Assembly (NCBI RefSeq): GCF_000471905.2
Contig: NW_006494931.1
Coordinates: 7,739,202 to 7,803,201, forward strand
Length of the DNA stretch: 64,000 nt
From: Amborella trichopoda
Taxonomy: Eukaryota > Streptophyta > Magnoliopsida > Amborellales > Amborellaceae
Direction of reading: 5' to 3'
A program made the position numbers and the translations under genes. The notes under the pieces were generated by a model. It saw only the letters and a program-made list of their open reading frames with translations. It was not told where the DNA came from and made no database searches. Shown piece by piece: positions 22,151-33,575 of this stretch. Position 1 is the first letter of the stretch, and each line of letters starts with the position of its first letter.

Positions 22151-22864
22151 CGTTTGTTCCCTGCTTCTCTTACCTGATTTTTTCCCCCATAACCACCACT
22201 CTGCTATTCTTTCATTCGACTAAGAGGGATTAAGGTTAGCCTCTCATGGAGGTCTCGTCGTCTAGCCGTATTGTTGCTATGCCAAGATTACTTGGCCCGC
22301 TTTATTTCCACAACAAACTGACCATCGTGCTTAGCTAGTAAGTATTGGCAATGACGTTTAGTAGTGATCTCGTGAGCCAGTTTTAATACCGAGCCCTTTT
22401 TGGTACCACGTCTAATTACTCGCCAGCTTGATTCTCTCACTCAGTCGGACTCTTCTCTTCCCTATCTTTCTTCACTTCCTCTTTTTGAATGCTCATGCTT
22501 GTGTACGTTAATCAAATAGGAAAAGGGTGAGGTATGACCCACCTGTCTTACAACCTTTGCCATATATGTGTATGATTGCATAAAATAAGAAGAATACGTG
22601 CCAAGGGAGGTGATTCCGAACCAGTCTCATTACTGGGGGGTTTGCTTCATGATCTAAGTGGGCTCTCACGCGAGCCAGCCCGAGTAAATCTCGAACCCAC
22701 CTTAACATTCCTCTCCCACCAGTTAAAAACACCTGCCTCCGTTTTCGAACACGGTTCTCGAGAGAGCATTCTTTAAAAATGTCCCGGGTCTTCCCTCGTA
22801 ACCCTATACGTGTGTCGCCCGATCATCCAGGATCCGAAGGGAGTGATTGAGGCACCTAACCAGC

Positions 22865-22884
22865 TTGGTGACTCCACTGGGGAC
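22865..22884 (+). other. primer-binding site of A2
   Basis: TTGGTGACTCCACTGGGGAC, 2 nt after the LTR terminus. It differs from the B site by a T for C in the GGCGACTCC core. Confidence 0.75.
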
Positions 22885-23126
22885 TTACTACCCCTTAGTC
22901 GGATCATTCTTGTTTGGCCAGTTTCTTCTTTTATTTTCTGCTTTCATTATCTCTTCACATTCACTTGTGACTACTGGGTTCTGTAACCCATTTACATGAA
23001 TCGGGGATTTTCTTATCCCTTGTATTTGAGGGTGCCTCCAGAGAACAAGTTCCTTCGACTTCGCTCCCGACCATCCTCTTGAGCAAAGACCCCTTGTCTA
23101 GCTCCTAGGTCTTAACCTGGACCGGT

Positions 23127-23699
23127 GTGAGGTGGGACCTAAAAATCCCTCACTCCCTATCTCCTCACTCTGGTGGAAACTCCACCACGATGCCCTGCAT
23201 TGGCAGTACTTCTATTGCCCCACACAGCATGCGCCCAGCCACTGACAAGTCACTTGCCGGTTGCGTTCCTAATGTACACCGGAAGGTCGCCAAGTCCCTT
23301 TCTGCGAAAGCCAAACAATTTGCCATAACTTTTGTGGGTTGTCATAAGGCTACCCCCCACATCTATACACCACTAGTCTCTATCCCTGGAGGCCCAACAC
23401 ATCAAGGCAGAAACCGCGCGGTCTCCACCGTTCACACACATCACAAGGCTCGTGGGTCCCTGCTTGAGTCACACCTCAGGCAACCCTTCTATTACCGCGA
23501 GACGGTGTTCAAGATCGAGCCTTTAAAGGCCAGATCTTGCGCACACCACTCATATGCATCTCACTTCTCGGGGCGATGCAGTTATTATGCTAATCCGAGT
23601 ACACAAGAGATGGCCTCCTCGTCCTCTTATTATGCACACACAAGTGCACCCTGTAAGGGGCAGGCCTACACCTATTCTCTTACAGACACTTGCTCATAG
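23127..23699 (+). pseudogene. extra ORF (ORF1-like), A2
   Basis: About 190 codons, collinear with the A1 frame at 7524. The reading frame stays open further than in A1, through a Ser/Tyr-rich tail (ASSSSYYAHTSAPC). I recognise no domain, signal peptide or membrane segment. The start is taken at the ATG corresponding to the A1 Met (MRWDLK against MKWDLK). Same position as ORF1 of Tat/Ogre elements. Confidence 0.45.
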
Positions 23700-24179
23700 T
23701 TCTCTGCCTCCTAAGGTCAGATCACTTGCATGAGCCCTGGTTGACCCTCAGGTCTACCATAATCCTTCTTCAAGGGGTGCACATATGTCGCCATCTCAGA
23801 CGTCCCCTCGCCCTAGACTCAAGTCTCCTCAAGTGCCAACCCTCCTCAAGTGCCAACCCTGCTCCTGCCTACTCCTTCTCCATCGAGCAAGCACCTTCAA
23901 CTATGGTACTCGATGATTTTTCCCAAGAGTACTATCCTGAACCAGCCTCGTCACCTTGGTCGTGTCTTTCGAGCTCATAAGAGAGCTTGGGGCATTGACC
24001 TGATGGAAGATCAAGTCCTTCATCCTCCCCGGCCCAAGATGACTCCAGTTCTTGGACCTCATCTAGTACCGCATATGATAGAGATAGCTCTCTCCTGTGC
24101 AAGAAGAGCTGACCAGCCGCGACCTAGATCGTAGTTTTGGCACGAGGTCCATTAAAACCTCACGGCTAAATGCAATAGA

Positions 24180-26660
24180 GGTCAGCAAGATTTGACTAAG
24201 GAGGTGACCAAGGTAGTCAGAACAGCCAATTCTAATGACTCTCTTCACCTGAATCCCTTCTACCCCCTTCAGATGATGAAGCCTGAAGAAGATCTCTGTG
24301 AGCCCTATGTTGTGGTGACCGTCGCAGATGAAGACCCAACCACTCCGTAACCGTAATCCCAAGACCGTCGAGAACCGGTCCAAACGCGATCCACCTACAG
24401 GAGTCAGGTCAAGTCAGGCCATGCTGGCCCCCTAGTGACGGACCTACCGCATACAACCCGTCAAGCTCGCAAGCCCTTGATCACCACTAACGTTGACCCC
24501 CCTAGTGAAACGGTCAGCATAATGGTCGTACGCAAGCCCGATGATGTGCAAGAAGAGCGCATGAACAAGTTTGAGGACATGGTGCATGCGATGATGGAAA
24601 CGATCAATCGTATCGATGTCGCATGACAGTAGGCTAACCATGATTTCAATTTCCATCACTTTGATGATGCACCTCCATGGCAGCCCCCTCCGTCTACCTC
24701 ATAGCACAATTTTTTCCCTCATCCAGTCACTCAGTTAGATATTGACGCTATGGTCACCCATAGCTTCGGGGATACAGGGTGCGACGTCCTATCAAAGACC
24801 TTACCCCTCCTATATTGATCAGGTCCCGTTTCCCTCAGACTATAAGAAAGGGAAGTTTTCTCTATTTAGTGGAACCACGTCCCCGAACCAGCACATTGCC
24901 CACTTCCAAGTAGCATGTCGGGAAACAGCGGCAGACGGGAGACTTCTTCGCCGATAGTTCGTTGAGACCCTTGATAGCCCAGCATTCCAATGGTATGCCC
25001 GACTTCCTCCAAACTCGATGCATACATGGGAGGAGGTGGAGAAACGGCTTTATCAACGCTTCTATGAGGTCGAGAGAGTGGTTCATATCATCGAACTTCT
25101 CACCCTGACTCATGACCTTGATGAGCCCGTGGATCAGTTCATATCAAGATGGAGAAACATGGCTTCTCGCCATCCTAATCCTACTATGCAGTCCAGACTT
25201 ACGTACGGAATATCCGACTTGAAATCGCTCTACTTGTCAAGGCCTCTAATCTGACCTCCATGTCAGAGTTGATCTCTAAATCAGTTTGCATATAGAGTTT
25301 ATCAGGCCATCATGGTGGGACACGACAACCGTCTGCAAGTTTAGCAAACAACCGGGGTAATGCCAGTTCTCGGAATAACACCTGGGGTAGCCAACACAAA
25401 GGGGTAGACAGCTCAGTCGTCATGGNNNNNNNNNNNNNNNNNNNNNNNNNNNNNNNNNNNNNNNNNNNNNNNNNNNNNNNNNNNNNNNNNNNNNNNNNNN
25501 NNNNNNNNNNNNNNNNNNNNNNNNNNNNNNNNNNNNNNNNNNNNNNNNNNNNNNNNNNNNNNNNNNNNNNNNNNNNNNNNNNNNNNNNNNNNNNNNNNNN
25601 NNNNNNNNNNNNNNNNNNNNNNNNNNNNNNNNNNNNNNNNNNNNNNNNNNNNNNNNNNNNNNNNNNNNNNNNNNNNNNNNNNNNNNNNNNNNNNNNNNNN
25701 NNNNNNNNNNNNNNNNNNNNNNNNNNNNNNNNNNNNNNNNNNNNNNNNNNNNNNNNNNNNNNNNNNNNNNNNNNNNNNNNNNNNNNNNNNNNNNNNNNNN
25801 NNNNNNNNNNNNNNNNNNNNNNNNNNNNNNNNNNNNNNNNNNNNNNNNNNNNNNNNNNNNNNNNNNNNNNNNNNNNNNNNNNNNNNNNNNNNNNNNNNNN
25901 NNNNNNNAAAGTAACACCTCAGGCTAGCAAGCAGCAATAGTCGTATAATTGGGTACGTGATTATTTCACCAGGCATAAGAACAAGGTCTATCCCTTCGAG
26001 AACGCATCGGTCCCTACGCTACTTTAGTTATTATTAGAACAAAATATGATCCAGCTTCTAGAAACCAGGTTCCTTTAGTAATATGGCCTTGACACTCAGG
26101 TGAATTATTGTGCCTAGCATCGGAGAATCAATCATCCCACAGATGACTGCTACACACTGAAGGATATCATTGAGGCCCTAATTCTGAAAGGTTTGATAAA
26201 TCTTGAAGATTTAAAGAAGGCCTTCGAGGCAGCTGAGGCCCCCCATGCCATAACCATTCAAGAGGAAGATGAAATGCCTGGTATCCTCCACGCCTTCTTC
26301 ATTATAATGCTTCAAGAAGGCTTAATCATACTGAAGCAGGCAAGACTACCCCGCTGCCTTGCTAAGGGGACTGATGATTGTTTGTGCCCATTCCATTAGA
26401 TAAGAGGTCATTATTTGTCAGAATGCACAAATTTCCTTGATATATTCGCAGAGAAGATACGAGAGTGTCAAGAATTTTACTATCTCCATATAACTGATCC
26501 TCAAATCACTTCTCTATCGGGGGAAGAAGATCTCACAAACCAAGACGTTCCTATCAATGACTCAGACTCTGCGGAACCCTCAGATTCCCAGCCATGGATA
26601 ACCTACCATGGACGAAGCATACTCAAGTCCTTGAGAAGAGAAGCGGTTCGCTAAGCTAGA
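24180..26660 (+). pseudogene. gag: gag, A2 (with assembly gap)
   Basis: The best preserved capsid of the window. PYPSYIDQVPFPSDYKKGK leads into FSGTTSPNQHIAHFQVAC, then SPAFQWYARLPPNSMHTWEE (about 24980-25035) and LDEPVDQFISRWRNMASRHP (about 25120-25180), the pattern of the retrotransposon gag domain. After the gap come NYCA-type Cys/His sequence (about 26105), FEAAEAPHAITIQEEDEMPG and a second Cys/His segment that has decayed (about 26385). A stop lies within the capsid at 24955 (TAG). The N-terminal block (about 24190-24330) has HLNPFYPLQMMKPEEDLCEP, collinear with A1 and B. Confidence 0.75.
25426..25907. other. assembly gap, 482 N
   Basis: A run of unknown bases inside gag of A2. In A1 the two sequences that flank the gap (TCGTCATGG and AAAGTAACACC) are only about 70 bp apart, so the gap either hides an insertion or its length is an estimate. 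Frames called across it have no meaning. Confidence 0.95.
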
Positions 26661-27785
26661 ACGATTTCCCACTCCAGCGAGACAAATCATACATCACTTC
26701 AAAAACCAGAAGGAGACAGGCACCAAGGGCTGCTCGCGGAAGAAACAAGACCGCTCAACCCATAGTTGAGTAGGAATTTTGCAGTGCCCTTCCCCCATTG
26801 CCAACCTTGCTGGACTTCATCCCTGTCACAATCCTTTTTCCTTCTTCATCCTTTCAAGATGATGCTCCCGTTTGATCTCCCACTCAGCAAACTTCCAATG
26901 AGGGTGACAATGTTGAAAGAACTTCCTAGCAGTCTAAGCAAAGGAATGACCTAAAAGACCCCCTACACCCGTCCAACTCTGGTGATGATGTAAAAAGTTG
27001 CCCAGATCGGTCTGATGAGGGGAACGACTTAAAATTCCCCCACCTTCTGACCCTACTCCTCCTTCTTCCCTTGCTTCTCATTCTTCCGCATCTATGTCTC
27101 TTGCAGGTACAACCTTCATATGCCCAAACTTCGAGACTCTCGATAGAGAACTTGAGGGATCGAACATAATCAAAGTGCAACAGAAGCGATTGAGAAAGAC
27201 CTTAGCGCCGGCAGTAAGATTCTTAACATTAGATGATGCCTTGATAGCTAAAGCTAAGGCACAGCCACCTTCTTCGAAGAAGCGTAAGAAGTCGTTGCCA
27301 AAGAAAACCCAGTGGTCACTTGAGCCTAACTTTGAGCAGAGACTGAGAGAGTCGAGGGGGCAAAGCTTCTATTCTCAGGGAGCTTGCCACATGGTGCAAA
27401 TCTCATGGGTAGTACCCACCATATGGTAGATAAATTTCACGTTAGGAAAGACGCTGCAGCCTCTGCCACAGAAGTCAGGCACCTTGAAGTTCCCTAGTCC
27501 TCCGCTACCCCTTAATCCAAACACTAGTCTGCCTATCCTACAGCCCTTGGGCTACTTCCTAATCCCAATACTTCAAATAATATGTCTATTCTCCAATTCC
27601 GTGGGATCCCTTTTATCCCATGCACTCAGTCTCTTTCAAAACTTTAAACTTCCATTGCTCAAACCAAGCCCACTGTACAATCGAGTTACCTAGCCGGCCA
27701 AAATAAACCCTTTTTACCCAAACCTGCTCCTGAACCCAATATACCACCTAAATCAGTGGCAGGACCAAGAGCACAAGGTGTTGAT
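26661..27785 (+). pseudogene. gag C-terminal / pre-protease linker, A2
   Basis: Collinear with 10561-11690. The conserved island is CPNFETLDRELEGSNIIKVQ, followed by RLRKTLAPAVRFLTLDDAL (about 27122-27240), then a Lys-rich KKRKKSLPKK stretch and a proline-rich tail. The frame is open for 111 codons at 27094-27429, longer than in A1. Confidence 0.5.
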
Positions 27786-28280
27786 CAATAAAGGTGAAAT
27801 ATGATGTGATAGGTCACTTACTGAAGCTTCTGGCTATTCTCATTGTCTACGATGCCCTCATGCTGTCGAGGGATTACTGGATTGCTTTGGTTTAAGCTCT
27901 CCCTAACCCGAAAGTGTACAAATTCGAAGTGGAACCCATTGAGGTAGACCCAGCGATTCTACATGGGTGTATGCCGATCACCTTTTCAAAGGACGATCTG
28001 CAGCTAGGGGAAAAGTTTCATAATCGCCCTATCTTTGCTACTCGTGAATTACAAGCATGCCCCATTAATCGAATTATGTTAGATGGAGGGTCGACAGTCA
28101 ACCTCATTCCATGAAGGATAGTCACTCGATTAGGGTTAGGGTACGAATATCTTACCCCAAAGCATGTCACGGTTCAAGAGTTCAACCAATTAAGAGAGAA
28201 GCCAGCCAGCACGGTATGCCTTCGTTTTAAGATTAGTGAACTGAACGATTACGCTCAGTTTCATGTAATCGACATCAGAA
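27786..28280 (+). pseudogene. PR: aspartic protease, truncated, A2
   Basis: The frame contains FEVEPIEVDPAILHGCMPI and the active-site strand RIMLDGGSTVNLIP, with the aspartate codon at 28082-28084 intact. A stop follows at 28112. Further codons TRLGLGYEYLTPKHVTVQEF and LNDYAQFHVID are still readable up to about 28280. Homology to the protease of C then ends. The break falls on the same codons as in A1, and antisense PMD sequence follows at once. Confidence 0.75.
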
Positions 28281-28284
28281 CCCC

Positions 28285-30754
28285 TATCTGGAGCATTTGC
28301 TTTGGGGCTTTCATCCTCCTCAGTCTCCATCTGAGACGCCTCTAACTCAGGAACTACCCCCAGACTCAAGGGCGCCTCCCTAAGATCCAGAGTCACCTCT
28401 CGATCAGAAGCAATGTCAATAGGCTAAGATTTATCCGGAGTCGTCTGCCTCAGTTTTTGAAGAAAAGGAAAACATTTCAGCAGAAGAATAAGAGCCAAAA
28501 AGCACAAAGGGTAATACTGAAAGAATTCCTAAAAGATCAGAAGGGGAAGGATTACATCCTGGTTCTGACATCATTGGAAGCTTGTCACTCTTGCCTCTCC
28601 GAGTACACCCACTAACTGAAGACGGTGCACGAGTATCAGCATGAGTCGAGCGCTTTCTTTTCTTTCCCCCTCCTGAAGTAAGAGCTGCCGCTATAGATCC
28701 ACCTCGTTGGGATGACCCTCCAGCTAATTTACTGTGGGGACCACTCCCAATGAGGGCATTCAAATCCTGTGGGGGATGCTTCTCATAACCAGAAACTCGT
28801 CGCCCCTCTTCCCATTCGAAGATGGAACTGAGATTGTCGAAAACACTCGTAGTCTTCATCTTCATTGCAAGGAATTCTGGCGAGGCCTCATCAACTGTTA
28901 TTTTACGTGGAAGCCCCAAAGCCCTCTAATTGGAGGGATAATCCAAGACAAACACTGCATCAGGAGCTAGAGCACCCGCCAGTCTCCTTTGCCTAATATC
29001 ATGCCGCCAGTTACCGTTCACCCCTTTCCAAGGGTGATCTTGATCTCAATATCCCTTACTGGTAATTCTCCACAAGTTCACATAGGTCTTCATCATTTGA
29101 ACCCTTCTACTGAAGTGAGGTATGACGTATTTGCTGGTATCTGTCATCTCTAGACACATGGACCAAGCGGTCCGTCTATGCTCTGGCAGCCACACTCACA
29201 TAATGTTCCCAAATCTCCCAAATTTTTGAAGAATACTCAGAAGGGGCAGCCTTGATCGAGCCTGTACTGATGGGCGAAGCGGTGCGGGAAATACCTCTCT
29301 AACCTGGTATTGTGCGTAGTCCGAGGGTAAGACTCCCCCTCTAATTCTCAGGATGAACATGAGTTCTTTAATGGTTGTTGGAGCACCGTCTAGCTACTTC
29401 CCCAACTCCTCAATGAAAGCATGGTCGATGAAGCTCCCGACCGGAAAAGGGACCCGCCTCACGTTTAGAGAATCATTCCCAAAGAGTCCCCGAGCATCCC
29501 CTGGGGTATGGAAGATGGCCCCCTGGTTGACAATCCTCATCAAGAAGGGCACAACATATCTCTCGAGCACTTATGCTTGATGTAGGTATCAGGGACATAA
29601 GCCCCTAACCACCCCTCGTACATGTAATGCAAGGGGAATGGAGTCTTGAAATCCTCGGGAAAAGCCTCTCCTCTAACAATACCACTTGCTCTCTCTTTTT
29701 CTCTGTAGGCCTTTCCATGGGAGATGGGCCCTAAGCCATGGTATATGTTGCACAAGACTGTCTGAGCAAGAGCATACTCACGCCCTCTGGCCATGTCACA
29801 GGCCACATACAGTACGCCTGGAGGAATGTCGTCCCCGCAGCCAGGAAGCATGAATTTGCACAGGAATAAGGCCAAGTAAGACACGGTCATTGTCTGTCTC
29901 AAGTTGATATATGGGAGGCGTCTCCTTGGTGACAGCTTTCCCTTTCCCCTTCAGAGTACCATGACCGCCCTCGGGATAATCCCCACAAAAGAAGTTCACC
30001 CATTTTTTAAAGGTGACCGTGCCATTGTTACATCGGCCGACAATCGACTGGTAGGCCTCAAAGATATGAAGGCTGGCAGGTGGCTCTTCATCCCTCAAGT
30101 TAACACCATAGAAAATGACTGAGTTTGGGGGCACAAACCTGTTATACATAGATTGAATCATTGGGAGGCCTCCAATGAAATGAAGATCTAGAAAAGAGAC
30201 CCCTCTTCGCCATGACGAAGAAGCCAAGTATTGCTGACATGGCTCCATGTCTCAAGTAACACCTTTACTGTATTGGAGCAACGGTCATAGTAATTTTCTG
30301 AACACTGGATCGTTGGCACTAGCAAAGCACATTCAAGAGTACTTTTGAATGATGCCATTACCATGGCAGTCCAGGAAGTGTATCCCTTCAAGTATTGATG
30401 CTCCCCTTGAATCCGGAGGCCATTTCCTAACCACCTTAGTAACCCCCTTGCCTGTACCATCCGCTTCCCTAAGGTAGGAAAATTCTTCCCGGAAGCTATG
30501 TTTCGATGGATACAATGAAGAAGTGTCATCCCTTCTTCAGTACTAACATTGCCATCATTACCCTCGCGCACTTCAAAACAAACTAGGTCAGTAATGAAGG
30601 TGAAACTACGAGGCCACTCTAGCTCACACACTGGCTGGGTCAGCCAAATGGGCTCACCTCTTGATAAAACTTCGCCTGTAAAATCATAGACGCCGATCTC
30701 TCCCTCTCTTGGAGGCCTCTTCACATTGGGAATTTGGTAAGAAGGACCAGCCAT
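28285..30754 (-). pseudogene. antisense plant mobile domain (PMD) gene, A2
   Basis: Start at 30754 (MAGPSYQIPNVKRPPREGEI), then GVYDFTGEVLSRGEPIWLTQ with no stop for 188 codons. The PMD core LLETWSHVSNTWLLRHGEE is at about 30200-30250. After a frame change it continues as LDLHFIGGLPMIQSMYNRFV. The second PMD block is LALFLCKFMLPG, then GVLYVACDMARGREYALAQT and IYHGLGPISHGKA (about 29720-29890). The C-terminal section (28431-28919) has LSSIFEWEEGRRVSGYEK, Gly/Ser-rich linkers and a GGGKKRKRS stretch, a plausible nuclear localisation signal. Fewer stops than A1; some disabling changes differ between the copies. I infer capture of a cellular or TE-borne PMD gene; origin unknown. Confidence 0.8.
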
Positions 30755-30789
30755 TATAAAGCGCTTGGTGGTTTACTCCCAAAATGTTG

Positions 30790-31025
30790 CTAAGACACTG
30801 GACTAGCTCCAGCTAAGTTTGACAACACTTAGCATCGGTTGAGTCTTTCAAATGCTTAGTGTCGGTCGAATTGCCAACACCCAGTGCCGGTTGCGTACCA
30901 GACGACTAGCGCTGGTTGAGTCTTTTAGCACTCAGCGCCAGTTGAGATTGCCAAATACTCAGCACCTGTTGAGATTACCAATACCCAGGGCTGGTTGAGC
31001 TTGTCCAAGGCCAGCGCCGACTGTG
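30790..31025. repeat. array of AGCGCCGGTTGA-type units (A2, proximal)
   Basis: Counterpart of 14640-14945, with cores such as AGCATCGGTTGAGTC and AGTGCCGGTTGCG. It lies directly upstream of the antisense start codon. Confidence 0.7.
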
Positions 31026-31814
31026 ATCGATTCTCTCGCACGTACCACGAATCACAGTCGTGACACGTCGAACTTAGCTACACCAACTGACAACTGTTTT
31101 CATGACCTTCGGCGTCGTCTCACACATAAGCGACTAACAACCGTCACCATGTCCCGTATGCCTCCCCTACGACGGTTCACCTCCACGACAGTTCACCTTT
31201 AGTAACCATACACTTCCCCATGATGGTTCACCTCCTGCAATCGACGGTCCACCTCCCATAACTGTTCGTCTCCCATCAAAACTTTTGTTATATAGTCAAA
31301 AACCCACCGAAGAACTTTCTTGCATGTGTTTTGGGCCCTGACGTCACTAGAACCTCACCGAAAACTCCTCCAAACTTCCCCTAAAACCCCCTCAACACCA
31401 CAAACAGTCCCAGAAAGTTACCACAACCTCCGGGAAACTTAAAATCCCCCAAAAAACTCTCAAGATGTGCAGAAATGCTCACTACTTTGTTTCCACCTCT
31501 TCTACTAGAAAAAAAAATTACAGCCAGAACCTCATCTGTTTCTCGGAAAGATCCCCGGAGAGCACTCATTTCCCCTCTGCTTTCTCTCCAACCTCACCGA
31601 ATTCTTGGCAGAGCCTGCTGGCCAAAAGTCTTCCCTGCCAAATCGTCGGAATCCTGCTGTCTTTCAAAGAACCTTCCCATCAGAACTTTTGCTGAAGTCC
31701 CATTGCTCGCCAGAACTTCAACCGAGCACTCTCTCCTCACTGTTAAAGAAAACTTGTGCTTAAGATTTTTTTTTACTCCTGGTGAAAAACGAGGGAAAAC
31801 GACATTTTACCCCC

Positions 31815-31823
31815 CTTATATAG
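31815..31823 (-). promoter_or_regulatory. antisense TATA box upstream of PMD gene (A2)
   Basis: The minus strand reads GCAGGCTATATAAGGGGGG, identical over the box to A1 at 15717-15725 and about 1.06 kb upstream of the antisense start. The stretch 31026-31814 is the leader equivalent to 14946-15716. Confidence 0.6.
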
Positions 31824-31914
31824 CCTGCACTACCCTCAAATGCCCCTCACAAACTAGGGATTCCAGCCGCGTCCAAGGGAAGCCAAGCGACTATGAGCCG
31901 AGTTAGGCTTTGGC

Positions 31915-32220
31915 TCGAGTGCCGATTGACTTAGCATCAGGTACCTTCAAAACAACCCTAACGCCAGTTGACTTAGCGTCGAGTACCTTCCAAACAACCC
32001 TAGCGTCTGTTGACTTAGTGCCGGGTGTGTTTTCAAAACAACCCTAGCATCGGTTGACTTAGTGCCGAGTGTGTTTCCAAACGACCCTAGCACTAGTTAA
32101 CTTGTGCCTGTTGTCCTCAAACGATATCACAGGTTGTTCAAAGTGTCAACTGAGTCTTTAACAACCCATCGCCGGTTGTGTTTTTGTGAACTCAGCGCCA
32201 GTTGAACACTTGCCAGAAAC
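31915..32220. repeat. array of GCGCCGGTTGACTTAG units (A2, distal)
   Basis: Counterpart of 15840-16180 with about 40-bp units (CCCTAGCATCGGTTGACTTAG and similar). Divergence between units is visible. Confidence 0.7.
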
Positions 32221-32329
32221 CACTAGCACTCCACAACACTCCACCTGGCACCGGCCGTATTTCCAACACCCAATTGTTACTTACTCCAGGTTGAATTCTT
32301 ATGCGTCCTACCACTTATCCTTAGTGAGG

Positions 32330-32765
32330 TTGCACCCAAATAATGACCTGTCATCTCCAGTGATGTTACACCCAGTTTGTTGCACCCAAATTGTGACCCA
32401 TCATCCCTAACGGAGTCAGGAACTATCCCTCATCCCCATAGGCATTACACCCATACTGCAGCCTATTATCCCCATTGAAGTTAAGGTCATCCTTACCTCT
32501 TCAATTCTCGGTGGGTCTATTTCACACAAAGCTATCTTATCCCCAGGGAGTCGAGTTACCTGTCATAAGCCAATTCTCCATAGAGTCTCATCTTTCACCG
32601 CAGGGAGTCACACTTACCCCCCAAATCCCTAGTGAAGTCCACTTCTGTTTACCATACTTCGTCGGGTTAAAGTTTCATTTTGAGCCCTCTGCTTGCGTAT
32701 GGCCTTAACCGTTTTATACCCAAGGAGTGAGATTGCCATCCACAAACTTATTCCCCATGGAGCTT
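32330..32765 (+). repeat. degenerate series of PBS-complement motifs, A2
   Basis: Motifs such as TATCCCCAGGGAGTCGAG (about 32543), CCTAACGGAGTCAGG, CCCTAGTGAAGTCCAC and CCCCATGGAGCTTC, collinear with 16228-16735. More copies lie at 33665-33860 (CCCCAGTGAGTTC, CCCCAAGTGAGTCAAACC). Confidence 0.6.
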
Positions 32766-32779
32766 CATCTACATGGCAA

Positions 32780-33575
32780 CCCACACAATGGTCTAGATGC
32801 ACGACCCTAAACTGCATGATCCAAACTATATGACCTTAAAACTGTAGCAGTGGTCTAGATGTATGACCCTAAACTGCATGGTCCAACCTATATGACCTTA
32901 AAACTGTAGCGGTCATCTAGATGCATGACCCTAAACTGCATGGTCCAAACTATATGACCTTAAAATTGTAGCAGTGGTCTACATGCACGACCCTAAATTG
33001 CATGGTCTAAACTATATGACCATAAACTGTAACAGAGGTCTAGTTGCACGACCCTAAACAGCACGGTCCATACTACAAGACCCTGAACTGCCCAGCCTTA
33101 ATCCACGTTGCATGACCCTAAACTGTTGAACTACAGTCCAGCTATATGATCTTAAACCATAGTACATGTCCTAGCCTTATGACGATAGAAGGCTCAGTAC
33201 CATGGTCCAAACTATATGACCTTAAACAGTAGCGGAGGTCTAGTTGCACGACCCTAAACTGTGCGATCCATATTGCAAGACCCTAAACTACTCAGCCTCA
33301 ATATGTGCTACATGTCCCTAAACTCAGCTATATGACCTTAAAATCATAGTACAAGTCCTAGCCGCATGACGATAAAAGGCTCAACACCACGGTCCAAACT
33401 ATATGACCTTAACCTGTAAAGGATGTCTAGTTGGACGACCTTCAACTGCATGGTCCTACTTGTATGACTTTAAACTACATAACCATGGTCCACCTGTATG
33501 ATCTTAAACCATAGTGCATGTCCTGCTGGCATGACGATAAACTACTTCGTATAGGTCTAGGAGGTATGACCATAA
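32780..33575. repeat. minisatellite, approximately 60-70 bp units (A2)
   Basis: Same unit as 16736-17580, built from ATATGACCTTAAAACTGTAG and ATGACCCTAAACTGCATGG. Parts keep unit-by-unit correspondence with A1. Confidence 0.85.

Larger units (their letters stand above)
4386..22862 (+). mobile_element. element A1: non-autonomous Tat-type Ty3/gypsy with antisense PMD gene
   Basis: Order: truncated 5' LTR, PBS (7278-7297), ORF1-like frame, gag, protease, antisense PMD gene (12160-14614, minus), antisense leader and promoter (to 15725), tandem arrays, polypurine tract (PPT, about 19660-19670), 3' LTR (19676-22862). RT, RNase H and integrase are absent: the sense frame breaks inside the protease and continues directly into the 3' end of the antisense gene. 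A2 has the same plan and the same break, so the deletion predates both copies. Mobilisation would need RT and integrase supplied in trans. The 3' LTR is also the 5' LTR of A2. Confidence 0.8.
19676..22862 (+). repeat. complete family-A LTR, 3187 bp, shared by A1 and A2
   Basis: Starts TGAATGTATTTTTCAGC and ends CACCTAACCA, with the PPT on its left and a PBS on its right. It therefore acts as 3' LTR of A1 and 5' LTR of A2. It contains a TATA box (20953-20961), splice-donor-like GGCAGGTAAGT (21101-21111), a pyrimidine-rich array (about 21110-22150), and a U5 part that is the reverse complement of 1439-2080. I see no target duplication at either end, as expected if recombination or tandem structure joined the two elements. 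Confidence 0.85.

Noticed and set aside
25413..25976. Long frames across the run of N
   Set aside because: Unknown bases produce artificial open frames.
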